DNA of 64,000 bases from Polytrichum commune (Eukaryota; Streptophyta; Polytrichopsida; Polytrichales; Polytrichaceae), in assembly GCA_950295325.1 (NCBI GenBank), contig OX485804.1:53072001-53136000 (forward strand), in the 5' to 3' direction. Positions 1 through 12,639 of this stretch are shown one piece after another (the stretch's first letter is position 1; each line of letters begins with the position of its first letter). Below the pieces are notes generated by a model. The model was not told the DNA's origin. It did not search any database and saw only the letters and a program-made list of their open reading frames with translations. The translations under genes were made by a program, and so were the position numbers.

Positions 1-3000
1 GAAGATTTTTTAGGCCACAAATTCTAGTACCTACTTAGAAAGTGTAAAAGTGGGTGAGCAGTACAAGTGAGTGGTGGAGGTTGGCGGTGTACAACCTTGC
101 TAATAAATGCAATAGTCTTGGTCCTTGGAATAATAGTATTGGGGTTTGAAGGGATTTTCAACTTGGTTGTGGTTATAGTATTGTTTGTCACTGCCAAGAA
201 ATCTTGCAAAGATGAGACTTATTCATGTCTTTCCTTCACTTTTCCTAATAACAAGAAATATCTATTGCATTTAGGAATATTGGATAGTGTTGTTATCTTG
301 GTCTTTATAAACTAATTTAGGAAGCTAGAACTAAATATGATAGATCAATAAGGGCATAAGTGCCTAATCATAGGTTTAAGGGTTTTCATGTTGCTAGTAT
401 AAGAGGGATTATGTCAAAAGATATATTATATAACTAGTATACTAATATGGTTATAAGTAGGTCAAATTATGAGGAAGTACACGTAAGAGTCTTGACTAAT
501 ATTAAAGGGTGGGCATATTTGGTACAACATTTAAGGATAATGTCACTATTAACAGGGTAAAAATAAGGCCTAGGTAGTAGGGTCAAGCAGATCAAAAGTG
601 CTAGTTGTAGAGACACCCAACACGCATGGAGATCAACGGGAGCATGCGGGAGGAGTAGAGAGCTTGGTGAAGGAGAAACTGGAAAGGTATTGGGAGAGAG
701 ACAAAGTTCCACCCTCCCAGGAAACAGAAGGGAACGCCTGTGAGACCATGGGAATGCAACTAAGCCATTGGGATAGCCTGTGAGACTGTGGGAATGTGAA
801 CCATGCTTGGGAACCCACAAGGCATGGAAACAAGGACTAAAAGCCCTTATTTATAAGAACATGTGATTAGATGAAATTGGTGGATGGATGAGCTTTAAAT
901 GAAAATTCAACCAGTAGATGAATTTTGATACCAAAATGTATGTAGATAGGAAGAACATTTTAAGCGATTTAGATTTAGAAAAATAGAATTAATCTTTTAA
1001 TCCAAGATACATTTAGATACAATGCTATTTTAAGCCACATTAAGCATTTCTCAATAAAATAAGAATAATACCTAGATGTCAAACACTATATAAGAAGGCC
1101 AAGTTAAGGGCCCTAATACACTTCATTTGGCCCCACAAATCTTACATGAGTGTCACTTTGTTACCTCTAAAATGTTACCTTGCTAACTTGGAAATTAGCA
1201 CTTGTGGTGTACTAACTTTGGTGGCACCTGAGGTGTATGAAGTTGGTATCAACAAAGGAGTTGAACGCCTGCACTCATCAAGGAAAATGAGCTCACATTT
1301 GAATTCACCTAGGATTTGAAGTTGATTAATTCAAGATCTACACGGGATTTTTACATAAGCTACGGCAAAGCAAAATAAGATCAATGTTTATAATTTCCGC
1401 CATGTCCTCATCAATTCATTTCTCAAACCTACATGAATTCTAGAAATATGGTCTAGAGCATACTCAATAAAGAATGTGCTTGCATTATTTTTTTTGAGGA
1501 ATGAATGTTGAATCTAACAACAATATTAAAAATAATTTCCATACCCTCATGCCAAGCTTGTGGTCGTTGATTTTAAAGTAAAGTCAGGAATTCATTAGGT
1601 TGATTGCACTTTGTGTGAACTCCTCACTCATATTATTATAACAAAGGTGTTATTATCTATGCCACATACCACGGTTAGACACTACTAGTGGGTGTATCTC
1701 CAAATGTTTTGCCTCCCTCATTGGTCACAAGTTACCGCTCATCGCTCAGTGCTCACATGATAGCACTCCCCTTCTGAAACATATGTGCTAGTATTCAACA
1801 ACCCAACATAGCATACACAAACTACATACACTACAATAGTAGCTAAGGTTCTTATTGAAAATTTGGCTTACAATGTATACATATTGGGGGTCGGGGGTGG
1901 GGGGTGGGAGGAGATTGTTTTACGTAATTTTGTACAAATCAATAGGGTGCTATGATTTTTTTTGGGAGGTAAGTATGCTCTTTGGACACCACAAATTAAG
2001 TAACATGAATGTATGAAAGGGTGATTTTAATGGCATTGATGTACATAATATATGTAAGGAAGAGTTATTATTAAATACTATAATTTGATGTTGTCCACAA
2101 ATACAATGGTTATTAAGAAATTTTAAAGTAGAGTTAGATGTACAAATCACAATCCTAAAAGTTTAGAGAAAATTTGACATTCTTTATGCTTAATTATCGT
2201 ATGATTGAAATGATCATTTGTTGGTAAATGTAGATCATATGACTTCCCTAGCTTCAATGACGCATGTTGCCTAGTCAAAGTATCATGAGCTCCATCATAT
2301 GAATGAAAAAAACCCTAAAATCTCTTACAAATTTGAAAGTGAAAGTGGATTGGAGATAAGGTATTTAATTTGTAAGTAAACTTGGAGATGAGATATTTAA
2401 TCTAGGAGATGTTGGTTTCGAACTCCATAGACATGAGGGCATTACTATCACGTCAAATGTTGGTATTTATTCTAAACATGCCTTAATTATGTTCTCATAT
2501 TTAAGTTTCATCCAATTCAAACACCCCACCACCCAATACTTCAAGACAACTTGACATAATCCAAATGCACATATTGCAAAATATAGGAACAAATGGGAGA
2601 GTATAACACTTACAACATATGCCACGTTGGGGAAGAAATGCCAATGGGTTATACTACAAACACATGTGTATCATGTATTTATGCAAGGTTGCCTACATGG
2701 TGGCAACCACCTTCATGTATACGGCTAAAAAATACTTGAGGTAGTTTAAAATTACGGCTCCTTAAACACCTTGCAAGTATTTTTTTTTAGCACTAATATT
2801 CAGAAATATATCATTTGAATGTGATGTTAGTACATTGTTGGTATATAGATCATATAAACTTCCAAAATATGTAGGTAATTGTAGCTATTTTCGAGGCCCA
2901 CTTACTAACATTTAAGCTACATTATTATAAGAAGGCTCATTCCTAGATCTACAAATGCCAAGTTGTTTACATGGTAATAGACTCCTTGACAAGATGTAGA

Positions 3001-3160
3001 GCATTTCTCGACTATCAGATGTCCCCTTGCGTTCCACTTTATAGCCAAACCATTCAAATTCCGCGGAATATACTCTAAAAATGAAAACTTATAGCTCATG
3101 TTATTGCTCCCCGCTCACATGCAAGCTTCCTTCTTTTGTGGTTAGTCACTTTGAATTCCT
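1..3160. other. No gene seen; AT-rich intergenic DNA
   Basis: I find no coding region with recognisable protein similarity or a convincing exon structure. The open frames are short and lack domain motifs. Small-scale structure includes a direct repeat of about 20 bp at 738-757 and 777-797 (both begin CCTGTGAGAC). The base composition and scattered homopolymers resemble the repeat-derived DNA in the second half of the window. Confidence 0.6.
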
Positions 3161-5540
3161 CAAATTATTTCAATTGCTCTCTAGCCACATGGACTTCTAA
3201 CCGAACCTTGTAGAATTAGGAGGATCTTGTTGAAGCTCAACGTTAACATCCCGAAGCTTTTGTCGCCATGTTGTCTCTTGCACTTTAAACTCGGACACCT
3301 TCACCTTGCAATACATGAATTGTATACACTTTCACAAACTTCTTGAGTCTTGATATAAAAGAAAAGTTCACATGAAGGGAGACCCAAAGAGCCTGCATCT
3401 TTGGCTTGGCATCCTCCTAAAAACATGTATTGCAATTGGCCTTCCACTTAGGACACTTGGAGCAGGAGACAGACAAGTCAACAACGCAAGAGACCGATGA
3501 TCATCGAATGAAGCGTCATTGCCACGAAACCAAGATTGTGAGATGTGTTGATTAGGTCGTGGGCCATGAGGGAAGTTAATATAAACTCAATGTCAATGCA
3601 CCGACATACGACTCCATCCTATTTGCAACTATCCCAAGAGCATTTCAGTTGGCATTGCTTTTCAAGAAGCCATGAACCTGTAAAGTATCATTTGTTGAAT
3701 ATCTCGGAGACAATCTCTTGACCAAACATTCAGAAGATTTTGTTCTTAATTCACGCCCTAGAGCTTCTGTTCTTGCAGCCGGAAGTACTAAATGTAGAGC
3801 CCACCATGTCACCATTTAGACCTCTAGCATTCATTGTTGTCAAACTTCAGTTGCATCATCACCTTGGAGGGGTGGGGGAGGAGGAAAGAGTACTGGTCCC
3901 TTTCTTCCGAGATCGTGATAGGTTACCCAGTTGGAGGGATTCCCAAATGATGTTATATTGGTCGTCATGTAACATAATTGCAATGAGATGCATCTTGAAT
4001 TTTAGCTTGAGGTTATAGATCGAGTGCTCTTTTTCTGAATTCAGTAATGCCTGCAATGTGCCTATCTCCTAGAGTTGATGACTTGCTCATGACAAGTTGG
4101 CTAGTAGATCGGTGACTCGCAGCCGGCATGCGCATTTTAGAGAATTCCATCAACTGATCATGATGAGTCCGAGGTTTTGTAAGGGAATCTTCTTGAGCCA
4201 TGGCCCCAAGACTCGGAAGTTTAGAGACTACAACCAAAAATTGCTCATCCTCCTCATTGGTTTGCAACTCGTCCCTTGTTAGTTCGCAGCTCTGCAAGCT
4301 CACTGGTCTCACTTACCGTACTATTTGAGAGATGCATTGTCGCCAGGATGGTTGATGGCTACTTCAAACTAGATTTGTGGCCAAGTTGTTGTGGTTGCAC
4401 TCACTGTATGAACATGAGCATGCATTGGAAGTTGGGTCTCAGGAATGCATGGAAATTCCTCGTGATCCTTTTGCGGAGAAGAAGACTGTCCACTTCGAAT
4501 TGGTGTGCTTTCTCGTGAAATATCTGAAGGGGCCTGCGACTCAAGGGATCAGGGGATGATGTTCTAGGAACTCCAGCCACTTGCTCACGTAGCGTGACTT
4601 TAGGCAACTTCGCAGGATCAATCACTTTTGATACGCAAAGATGAGCTTGTGAGGTCGCCTCACTCGCAACTTGTGAAGTTGAGGCCGCGTGTTGCCATCT
4701 TGGTTGACAAGGCTCAGAAGCTTGCATCTCAATCATATTGGTTGGACTTCAATCCTTTGTTTTGAATGATTCAAATTCAGGTCGCCCTCAAAATTCGAAG
4801 TTGCAATCTGCTGGATCGTCTACGTGTGAGACTTGCTTTTTCGCCAACAACATGCATCCCTCTCCTTCAGTTGATAACTAATGTGACTGGTAATGTAGCC
4901 CGAGTCTTGATCCATCCGAGATCCCTTGTTGCGTGGAGGAGGAGCTTGTGGCATAGGTCCACTTTCTTGTCTCCAGTTTGTTGGCATGCATCCAGGAGGT
5001 TGCAAATTATGTGAGAGGTGGCCCCTTTGTCCTCGATCGCATGAAGCTCCTGACAATACTTGACACGATGATCCATATATACGCAAGCAGACTCGGCAGC
5101 CGATTGGGGAAATTCATAAACAAACTAGAATGTCAATATGAAGGTCTGTCGTAAGCGTGGCAACATGAACCGATTCCACCAAACCTAAGCCTACTTCTAA
5201 CACTCCACAAAACCTTGGGTGGTTTGCAATCTCATTGTTTCTTGTGAAACCTTGGTTAATCTCCTACATGTTGCGCAATAACATGCACACTTTGGGTAAT
5301 ACTCCATCGGAAATTGTTTCAGCATTATCCATGTGGAGTGTTCTAATCCCCTTGGACATGCGGGATTGAATGCATGAACCGATTGTCAAGAAATTGCCGT
5401 GCTGCTTCGAGGTCTTGAAGGGCATGGACATGGGGGGTTTCTTGGCTACCTTTGGCGAGCAGGCTTCAAGGAGGAAGATTTTGTAACATAGGTCGTGTTT
5501 ATAAATCACATGCCCTGGTGGTAGATTATATAAAACTCCG
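3160..5540. other. Unassigned segment with several overlapping ORFs
   Basis: This stretch is richer in G+C than its flanks and carries open frames of 80-111 codons on both strands. The minus strand between about 4013 and 5509 is the most continuous. No frame shows a motif I can name, and no set of frames joins into one protein through good splice sites. It may be a decayed transposon or an old gene fragment. I record it as unassigned. Confidence 0.3.
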
Positions 5541-6135
5541 TGAGCCCGGGGAGGTAACTAGTGCAAAATAATTTTAAACAAATAATCCATCCATATTTTC
5601 CTTGTACATTCATACCAAAGAACAATTTTACAGAACCTAGAATGGAGTGGTGTAGTGCACATTGAAACTGTCCATAGTACGTAATGATTTTTTGATTTGA
5701 ACATGTCTATGTATTATAATACATGAATAATTTGAAAATAATGTGGACTTTGTCTTGGACATGGAGGCTCATCCATAATCTAGTCTCCATCATACTTGAT
5801 TATAATTTATATAATCTACACAAATTTGAAGATAATATAGATTATTTTGGCTTGTAAGCCCTAACCCTAACTCTCTTCCCGACTTCTCTCGGTGGCTTCT
5901 CTCCCGTTCTTCTTCTGAACCTCTTGAATCCAAATAATTTGAAACATAATCTAGATTATTTGTATGATTGTGTGCACATTATCTATGCCTTTGCGAAAAT
6001 TTTGGATGAATTGTGTACATGATGTAATCATGTACACATCCCCTTGTACATGGGGCCCTTGACCCTTGATGACCACATGTACACATCGTTACTTCATTCT
6101 TCAAAGGTAAAGGCATGGTAAAGGTTCAATGATAC
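5541..6135. other. No gene seen
   Basis: AT-rich DNA without a supported reading frame. I see no coding exon or RNA gene in it. Confidence 0.5.
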
Positions 6136-6463
6136 TACACTAAATAATCCTATTATTGTGGGGCACAATAATTTTCTAGAGCCCACGCTAATTTCCAACC
6201 CATGTTAAATTTCTAGTGAAACTTTAAAGTGAGCCAAAGTAATTGTTTTTCTAGAAAATTAATGTGGATGATTATTTTATGTTGTGTTACTTTTGTCATA
6301 TAACTAATTTCTAGTGTGTTGGTCAAAAGTCTTCATGAAGACTTGGGGTCTTGCATTGGGCTTGGACCCACATTAACTCCACATGGAGTAGGAAATTAGT
6401 GTGGCCCATGCTAATTACTTCCACACTAATTTTCCACTCACATTAATAGAACTATTTAGTGTA
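6136..6463. mobile_element. MITE-like element, TACACTAAATA ends
   Basis: The 11-base sequence TACACTAAATA at 6136-6146 is repeated in perfect inverted orientation at 6453-6463, giving an AT-rich unit of about 330 bp with no coding capacity. The same terminal motif delimits the element at 56615-56838 and appears singly at several other sites. Terminal inverted repeats, small size and copy number suggest a miniature inverted-repeat transposable element. No target-site duplication was confirmed. Confidence 0.45.
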
Positions 6464-6599
6464 CGTATGAGTAAACACCCCTCCACCAACCAATTGAATG
6501 GGTAAATGGAGGGGGTTAGGCTGGTGAGAATTTATAATCATTATCAACCCCTCAAATTAGGGCATGTTTTTACAGAGTCCACCACCAAAAGGTGGTTCG

Positions 6600-6960
6600 C
6601 TAAATATTGTATTCAATGTCATGTGGTATTTTATGCCAATGTGGTAACTTTTTTGAAGGCATTTATGAAAAAGTTTGCAAATATTGTCATCCCAACTTAC
6701 TTTCGTTCATCCACTTTCAATATATTTTGCATCCTAACAATTTTGTAGTGAAATATTATCATAAATGATTGAAATTTGGATGAAAAATCACTTAATAAGT
6801 GATGATAATTGTAAATCTATAATGCATGCATGCATATATATATATATAGGAATAATTTACATTTAGTGTTGGTGACATTACATGAGCGGTTTATAATTAG
6901 TATTGGAAAAGACAAATAGAATTGGTGATACTAAATACAATATTTAGAGCAGTAGCTAGT
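6600..6960 (+). repeat. Dispersed repeat family A, copy 1
   Basis: This segment is clearly homologous to 12640-13012. Shared blocks include CATCCCAACTTACTTTC, GATTGAAATTTGGATG, TGTAAATCTATAATGC and TTAGTGTTGGTGACA, in the same order and orientation. The copies differ by point changes and small indels, so both are old insertions. There is no coding potential. A short ATATAT run at 6836-6846 is present only in this copy. Confidence 0.7.
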
Positions 6961-7788
6961 TTTGCTTTCATTTCACTATGCAATAAGAGCCTGCTAGTGC
7001 TTCGGCACTTGGCAGTACCTTCTTCGTTTTGGCCAAAAGAGCGGTTGAATCTCATGAGGAGCGAGCGCACGAAGTGTGTTGTTCGTAAAGCAAAACTTGC
7101 ATCTTTGCATTTTGGTTGGATTCACAGCGTGAATCTAGTGGTATGTGTCCACAGGTAAAGAGACTCTTCATTCACACTTGCTCCTATGAGATAGTCAATG
7201 TTTTTATTTATCTATCTAGGGCATGTTTACAATAGTGACTAGTGATCATGACTATGAACCAATGATTTTTTCAATTTCTCATTGGTTGAGACATGAGTGG
7301 CGGTCCCAATTCATTGTACACAAGGTCACCAAGAATAGAAGTGATCATGGGTGAAGATGCCAAAACCCAAAAACACCAGCGCAAGTGACCTTGGTGGCCC
7401 GGACGAGAGGAGGCCTAGAAACTTAATCACCAAGCCCTCATCCAATTTCCAATGATCATTCTTCGTTATCCATTATCTCATCCTTCTTAATGAACGCACC
7501 TTCGTTTTCATCCAGCAGGAGTTCTTGGGACATTGCAAATGGATTCAAGCAGGAAGTCATGAACCTCGAGTTCAATTTGCAAAATCTCCAGGGTAGACAT
7601 TCGCGTCGCAAGATCGCGTGACGTTAGATTGCGGTGTCAGCATGCAACTCTGTACTGGTAAGACGCTTGGCTGTAGTTGTGAGGGAGAAATGACCTAGAG
7701 TAGTAATCGATTGGGAGTAAGTGTCGTTCGTCTCTGGCAATCGCATGTCAGATGTGAAGGCTGTGACACAAATTTCAATAGCAATACA
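6961..7788 (+). other. Possible upstream exons, unassigned
   Basis: Composition here is closer to that of the genes downstream. Two pieces look coding: an ATG-initiated frame of 32 codons at 7357-7455 starting MPKPKNTSASDLGG, and a frame around 7530-7620 with a hydrophilic, coiled-coil-like stretch that includes QEVMNLEFNLQNLQ. I could not join them to the ORF at 7789 with confident splice sites. They may be exons of a gene ending in the triplicated region, or remnants. Confidence 0.25.
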
Positions 7789-8001
7789 ATGGGGAAAGTT
7801 CCCGCCAGAGTGTTGAGGCGAGGAACTAGTAATTCCCAGGCAAATAGTGATAGTCGTAATAGTACCGAGGCCAACCGTGGAGGTGATGATTCTGGAGGTG
7901 CGTCTGCAAAGATGATCAATATTGTCCTGGCCGGTTGTGTCATATGTGTTTTGACAATCTGCATTTTCCGATGTGCTAAAAAAGTTCTAGTCAGAAAGTA
8001 G
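7789..8001 (+). CDS. Small C-terminally anchored membrane protein ORF
   Basis: This open frame of 70 residues starts MGKVPARVLRR. A Ser/Asn/Gly/Asp-rich hydrophilic part (residues about 12-40) is followed by a hydrophobic segment of about 20 residues, INIVLAGCVICVLTICIF, and a basic tail (RCAKKVLVRK). That layout suggests a single-pass, tail-anchored membrane protein with the N-terminus in the cytosol, which is inference from hydropathy only. I do not recognise a family. The frame stays open upstream of the ATG to about 7711, so this could be the last exon of a longer gene. The second half, including the membrane segment, recurs twice downstream with its reading frame kept, which argues that it is or was coding. 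Confidence 0.35.
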   Translation: MGKVPARVLRRGTSNSQANSDSRNSTEANRGGDDSGGASAKMINIVLAGCVICVLTICIFRCAKKVLVRK

Positions 8002-8600
8002 GATGTGGTGGGAATGTGGATCGAGGAGGAGAATGTGTGCAGTTGAGATGGCAAGGCGTGTGTTCTAGTGCTGATGCTTATAATTGGGCGTTCCGAGAGC
8101 ATTAAACGTCTAGTACTGATAGTTGTGAGGCCAATCGTGAAGGTGATGATTCTGGAGGTCCGTCTGCAAGGATTATCCTCCTGGCCGGTTGTGTAACATG
8201 TGTTTTGGCAATCTCCACTTTCCGGTGTGCTAAGAAGTTCTAGTCAGGGATTAGGCTGTGGTTCGAGGAAGAGAATCTTTCCAGGTAAGATCTATGGACA
8301 GGCGTGAGTTCTAGCGTGACTGCTTGTAATTGACGTTTAAAGTGCATAGGACGTCTAGTAGTGATAGTACTGAGGCTAACCGTGAAGGTGATGATTCTGG
8401 AGACCCGTCCGCAAAGATTATCGTCCTTGCTTGTTGTGTAATATGTGTATTTCCTGGAAATCCGCATTTTCTGGTGTGCATGAAGTTTTAGTCAGAATGT
8501 AGGATGTGATTCGAGGAAGAAATTGTGTCCAGGTAAGATGGACAGGCTGGAGTTATAGTGCAACTTCTTGTTATCAGACGGTTAAAAAGCATAGGACGTC
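7841..8600 (+). repeat. Three tandem copies of a TM-encoding unit
   Basis: Three consecutive units share the block GGTGATGATTCTGGAG, with its GATGAT at 7885, 8145 and 8390, so the spacing is 260 and 245 bp. The unit start (GCATAGGACGTCT or close variants) recurs at 8099, 8344 and 8589, which marks the beginning of a fourth, truncated copy. In copies 2 and 3 the same frame reads EANREGDDSGG..SA, then a hydrophobic stretch (LLAGCVTCVLAISTF in copy 2, degenerate in copy 3), then a stop just after the Lys-rich end. Copies 2 and 3 have no start codon of their own. They may be alternative terminal exons or decaying duplicates. Confidence 0.7.
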
Positions 8601-8684
8601 TTCTCCTGTAGGATTATAGTGAACCTGAAACGTTTGATCTGTCTTTGTCTCTGGTTCTGTAGTAACTTCGTTATTGAATCGTAT

Positions 8685-8694
8685 TATATAAAAA
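8685..8694 (+). promoter_or_regulatory. TATA box for the 8781 gene
   Basis: TATATAAAAA lies 86 bases before the ATG at 8781. The expected transcription start near 8715-8720 would give a 5' leader of about 60-65 bases. It sits directly after the last tandem unit. A two-codon upstream ORF (ATG TCC TAA, 8765-8773) lies in the predicted leader. Confidence 0.5.
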
Positions 8695-8780
8695 CTCAGA
8701 CACTAGGTTTGCGGCTTTGCGCATGATTACACCTATTCCTGAGCTTATTCTTTTAACGTGAAAGATGTCCTAATTACGAT

Positions 8781-10363
8781 ATGGTCAGCAAGAACAACAG
8801 CCAAGGGAGTGAAGGCCAATCAAGCGACGGTGATTGCGCTGTCCACCTGGTACGTAAATCTGTTATGAATTTCGCTTTTACAGAAATTATACATTACGAA
8901 TGAGGGGTTAGCCGACTATCTGGGAGTCTAGATTGTGCTGTGAACATGTGGAATCCAGTTATTTGCTGATCAAAGAGATTTTTCTGTTTGGTCTGGCTCC
9001 TGTATTAGGACACATGCCAAAGTCAATTGGCTAAGGTCTGGAGATTTGGAAGTAGCTGGCTCCCTTCTCGTAAGATAGAGCTAATCGCGAGTCGTGAGAT
9101 TGACTGCGCAAATCTGTTCCAGCAACCTTCTGTTAGGAGCGACCTCGCAGAATCTAGCTCAGAACCCGGGAGGTGTAGAAAACGCCGTCGTGACAGCCAG
9201 AGGTTACATAAAGTTGAAGGCAGAGCTGAAGGCGAAGATAAACCTAGAGCGGCTCAAAGAGAAGATATGTTCTGGAAGGCCATGGCCGAAATGTCGACAT
9301 CCAACAGCTCTGGCACAAAGTGGGCGCATGCATATAGCAGGTATATCACCTCATCTGAGGGGATCTTAACCTTCATGAGTCTTGATAGTTCAATAGTTCT
9401 GTAGGTGATAGTCTGACTCACGAAGAGTCTACAGCGACGACTCGCTGCATTGATAATTTCTTTCCTCATTCCTCGTTCCTCATTTTGATTAAAACTTCCA
9501 TTGCGTGCTTGAAGAATTCGTTCAGCTGAAGAAAAAAAAAAGTAAAAAAAGCATAGCCATCAATAAAGTATTTATAAAAATTCGGAGGGTACATTATCAT
9601 AATAGCTATGTCACCCATTCTTGATAGCTAATGCATGACCGTTGGCGAACAGGTTCCATTATTCATCAATGTTCTGTGCTGTATGTATTCCCTTCTGATA
9701 CTGTGCAAGTTTTCAATTGGTCTTCTTAGATTTGTCCAAAAACTCCTATGGAGTAGATATATTTTCGCATGTACTTAGTTCAGCACTTTTCTGTAATCCT
9801 CGGCTAGCAGGTCCACATCTGAACAATGATCGCGACGTAAGAGTTTGAATTACATCCGTTCAGCAGTTCCCAGCTCCAGTGTTTCTACCTATTCTGATTG
9901 GTTGGTGACACCAGTGTGAACATGTCATCTTTAAGACAGTCTAATCCTATATTGTGTTTTAGTCGATCAGTATGTGAACATAAAGATCTCTCTTGACCAA
10001 TCAATGCAGTTTCCATGAAGACGTACTAAAAAGGTGGGAAGAGGAGATTGAAGGACTACGAAATATGGATTCAGCGAATTCGAATTATCAGAAGATACAC
10101 GAACGATGCACGAATCTCGCGGTGTTCTTGAACTGTTACAGGTCTCATTATGTTTTGGACCAAAAACATCATGAAGGAGGTCAGTTTCTTTTGTACATTG
10201 TTCAGATTCATTTTAATTGACTCGGTTACGTTGTGGTGAAGTCAGTTTATCCGTTGACAATTCTTTTGCCTATGTCCATTTCCCGTCCATGGCAGAATGT
10301 GTGTGGCCATGGATTACAGAAACTGGGGAGTACGACAGACGTGTAATGCAGAGAAACGATTGA
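8781..10363 (+). CDS. Four-exon gene, 212-residue protein of unknown family
   Basis: Exons are 8781-8849, 9009-9340, 10010-10179 and 10296-10363. All introns are GT-AG and the phases (0, 2, 1) close exactly to give 639 bases ending in TGA. The start is the ATG at 8781; an in-frame TAA lies at 8754-8756. The protein is hydrophilic with no signal peptide or membrane segment. A basic cluster RCRKRRR at residues 78-84 suggests nuclear import. Residues about 85-130 are charged, and residues 135-190 hold an acidic amphipathic helix (FHEDVLKRWEEEIEGLR) followed by Cys/His/Tyr-rich sequence. The C-terminus is CVWPWITETGEYDRRV. I recognise no domain, so a DNA- or RNA-associated role is only a guess from the basic patch. 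The acceptor before exon 2 has a strong pyrimidine tract. The gene is not obviously repeat-derived. Confidence 0.6.
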
Positions 10364-12639
10364 TTGGAGATAGAGAGTACAGGTTTGAGAAGAACCCGAG
10401 AAGGCAGGGGGATAAAATCATGCACTCATCATAGACCGGATTCAAATCTCAATTTTATGGCACGCGAATGTCATAAATTCTAATCATGTTTCTTCATCGA
10501 TAATGCCATGCATATGGGAGTGGGCATGTGTTCAGATGTTCTGATCTCTGATGTGTATTCACTTCAAAGATGTGTAGGTGACTCCTTTGCTCAAGATAGT
10601 AATATGATTTTGCATTTGACAATTTCAAGGGAAGGTAGATTAAATTTTCCTTAGACAGGCATCAAGAAGTGGAAGTATTAAATGTGGACTTTATTTGATC
10701 AAGAACTTATGTTCCTCTGTATCTGAAAGAGCACAAGGTTTGTTCTGCAAAGTACGATCAGAGAGGAAAGGTCTAGAGCTCAATTTTTCCGCCAGCAATT
10801 TCACCGGAGGTATACACTTTTAGGAAGATATTCTTGGCACCGTCCCACCTCTCTGAATTTTGTTGCATACTGGGATGGGGGCCGGATACCGGCACTGGAG
10901 CAATAGTTTTAGTTAACTACCTTGAAATGATGGATGCTTCAGTGACGCACACGGCACATCTCTGTGGCAACATGAACCATCTCTTTGACACTTTGATGTA
11001 ATCATTCAACAAGATACTGCAAACTGGCAATTGGTCACCTTCTCCCTGCTCTTGTGCAATACTCAAGGTCTATGACTTGTGCAATACACAAGTCTATGAC
11101 GACATAGACTTGTGGGAGACTTGTGGTTAACATGCATTAGTTGCTCAGCACGATGCTTGTGAGATGATTTGAGTTGCCTTGGTACAGTCTGAGAGTCAGA
11201 CTTTCCAATATAAATTGTAGACCCCTGTAGACATTCTGAAGCATGAAGAATCTTACACCACCATTGTCCCTCGGTCCAAAATTTAAAGCTGTACAATGGA
11301 ACTTTGAGATGGAACCCACTCTTTCGGTATGCAATGAACCTGGAGAGTCAACTAATATCATTGAGATTTAATTAACGTTTAAGTGGAAGAAATGCTTTGG
11401 TAGGGATGCTCAAAGTGACTTACCCTTGATTTACAACAGACTGGCAGAAGGGGATGCTTCTAGTTTTCTTAGCGTTGCAACTCAATGAAGATGCATTCGA
11501 TGTTTCCTTCCATTTTGTCACCATAGGTAGATATTAAAAAACATGATGATCATGACAGTCTTTACATAAGGTATGCCGGTGGTATTTGGTTACTTTTCGC
11601 AATCGGACCCCTAAATTTGATTGGTGTGTGGTTTGGTGAGGATCAAAAAACAAACAGCATGACAACACATGCTTAAAATAGTGAACACAATAAGGAGGAC
11701 AGATGAGATTCAGTTAAGAAATCAACAGACATGGACTTCTGATAACCACAACTAAATCAAAGATGGTATGATTTTCAATCTGTTTTTTGCTGATGCTTCA
11801 TCCTAGATTTGCTATTGCAACACAAGTTTCATTGTGTAAATCTAATCGGTAAAAGTTGGAGTGCATGAAAACTGAACAGAATAAGACCCACATACCTTAT
11901 TGTCCCATTAGAGCTCAACAGTTCTATTTCTCAAAGAATGTAAAGAGGCTCTTTGCCAAACCCCAGAGGCATTTGACCTAATGCCATCACATGTGCTGTG
12001 TGACATCAAAGCTTCAACCCCTCCCCAATAAAGTGTGTTTGGAATTCTGCTCAAATGTTGTTGCACTATGCAACAATTAGGTTGCACATAATATTGAGAT
12101 GGTGAAATATGTTAAATTTTTGCCTATCATGTACATGGATAGAAATGAAACATACACAGTATACTTGGAACGCACTGTATACTTTCTGATGTCAACCTCC
12201 ACCACTCTTAAAGATGATAAATAATATGGTCCTTGGTGTGTCACAAAATCTGCTTAGACAAGCATCCATAAGGTATAATTCTAGCTCCTTACATGACGAA
12301 TTCCCAGCCCCAGCCAACATGGTCACTCAGCTGAATATTTTTATGGAGTTCGTTCCAAAATAGCCATAAGGACTGGAATTTCAGCAGCATCAGTTTGATG
12401 CAATCAATACACACAGACAGAGAAGATTCTCAAAATTTTAAGCCACTTATGTATGGAGGAGCTTCCTTTTTATAAACTCGGATACACTCAGATTACTAAG
12501 ACTCCGAATGTAATGCAGAGCGATCAACTCATCTAGAGTCAAACTTCGCTTCAACGATTGCTGAAGACCCTGGGATTGCTTCAGTCTCGGCCTCCATTAA
12601 TGATTTGGCGGGTTGCAAAGTAGACGAAATGACAAACAC
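10364..12639. other. Intergenic, no gene seen
   Basis: I see no supported exon on either strand. The segment contains one copy of repeat family B (about 11600-11910) and a perfect short hairpin at 11087-11114 (12-base arms CACAAGTCTATG around a 4-base loop). The remainder is likely 3' flank of the upstream gene and single-copy spacer. Confidence 0.5.
11600..11910 (+). repeat. Dispersed repeat family B, copy
   Basis: Homologous over its whole length to 40640-41000. Shared blocks are AAATTTGATTGGTGTGTGG (TGGTATGTGG in the other copy), AGTTAAGAAATCAACA and TGTGTAAATCTAATCGGTA, in the same order. A reverse-strand piece is at about 31360-31500, and partial copies occur near 15240-15470, 58330-58540 and 62530. 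The family is non-coding, with no terminal repeats recognised. Confidence 0.7.

Noticed and set aside
67-315. Hydrophobic ORF that could be read as a membrane protein
   Set aside because: It has no ATG near its start, its composition follows local AT-richness, and no exon or promoter context supports it.
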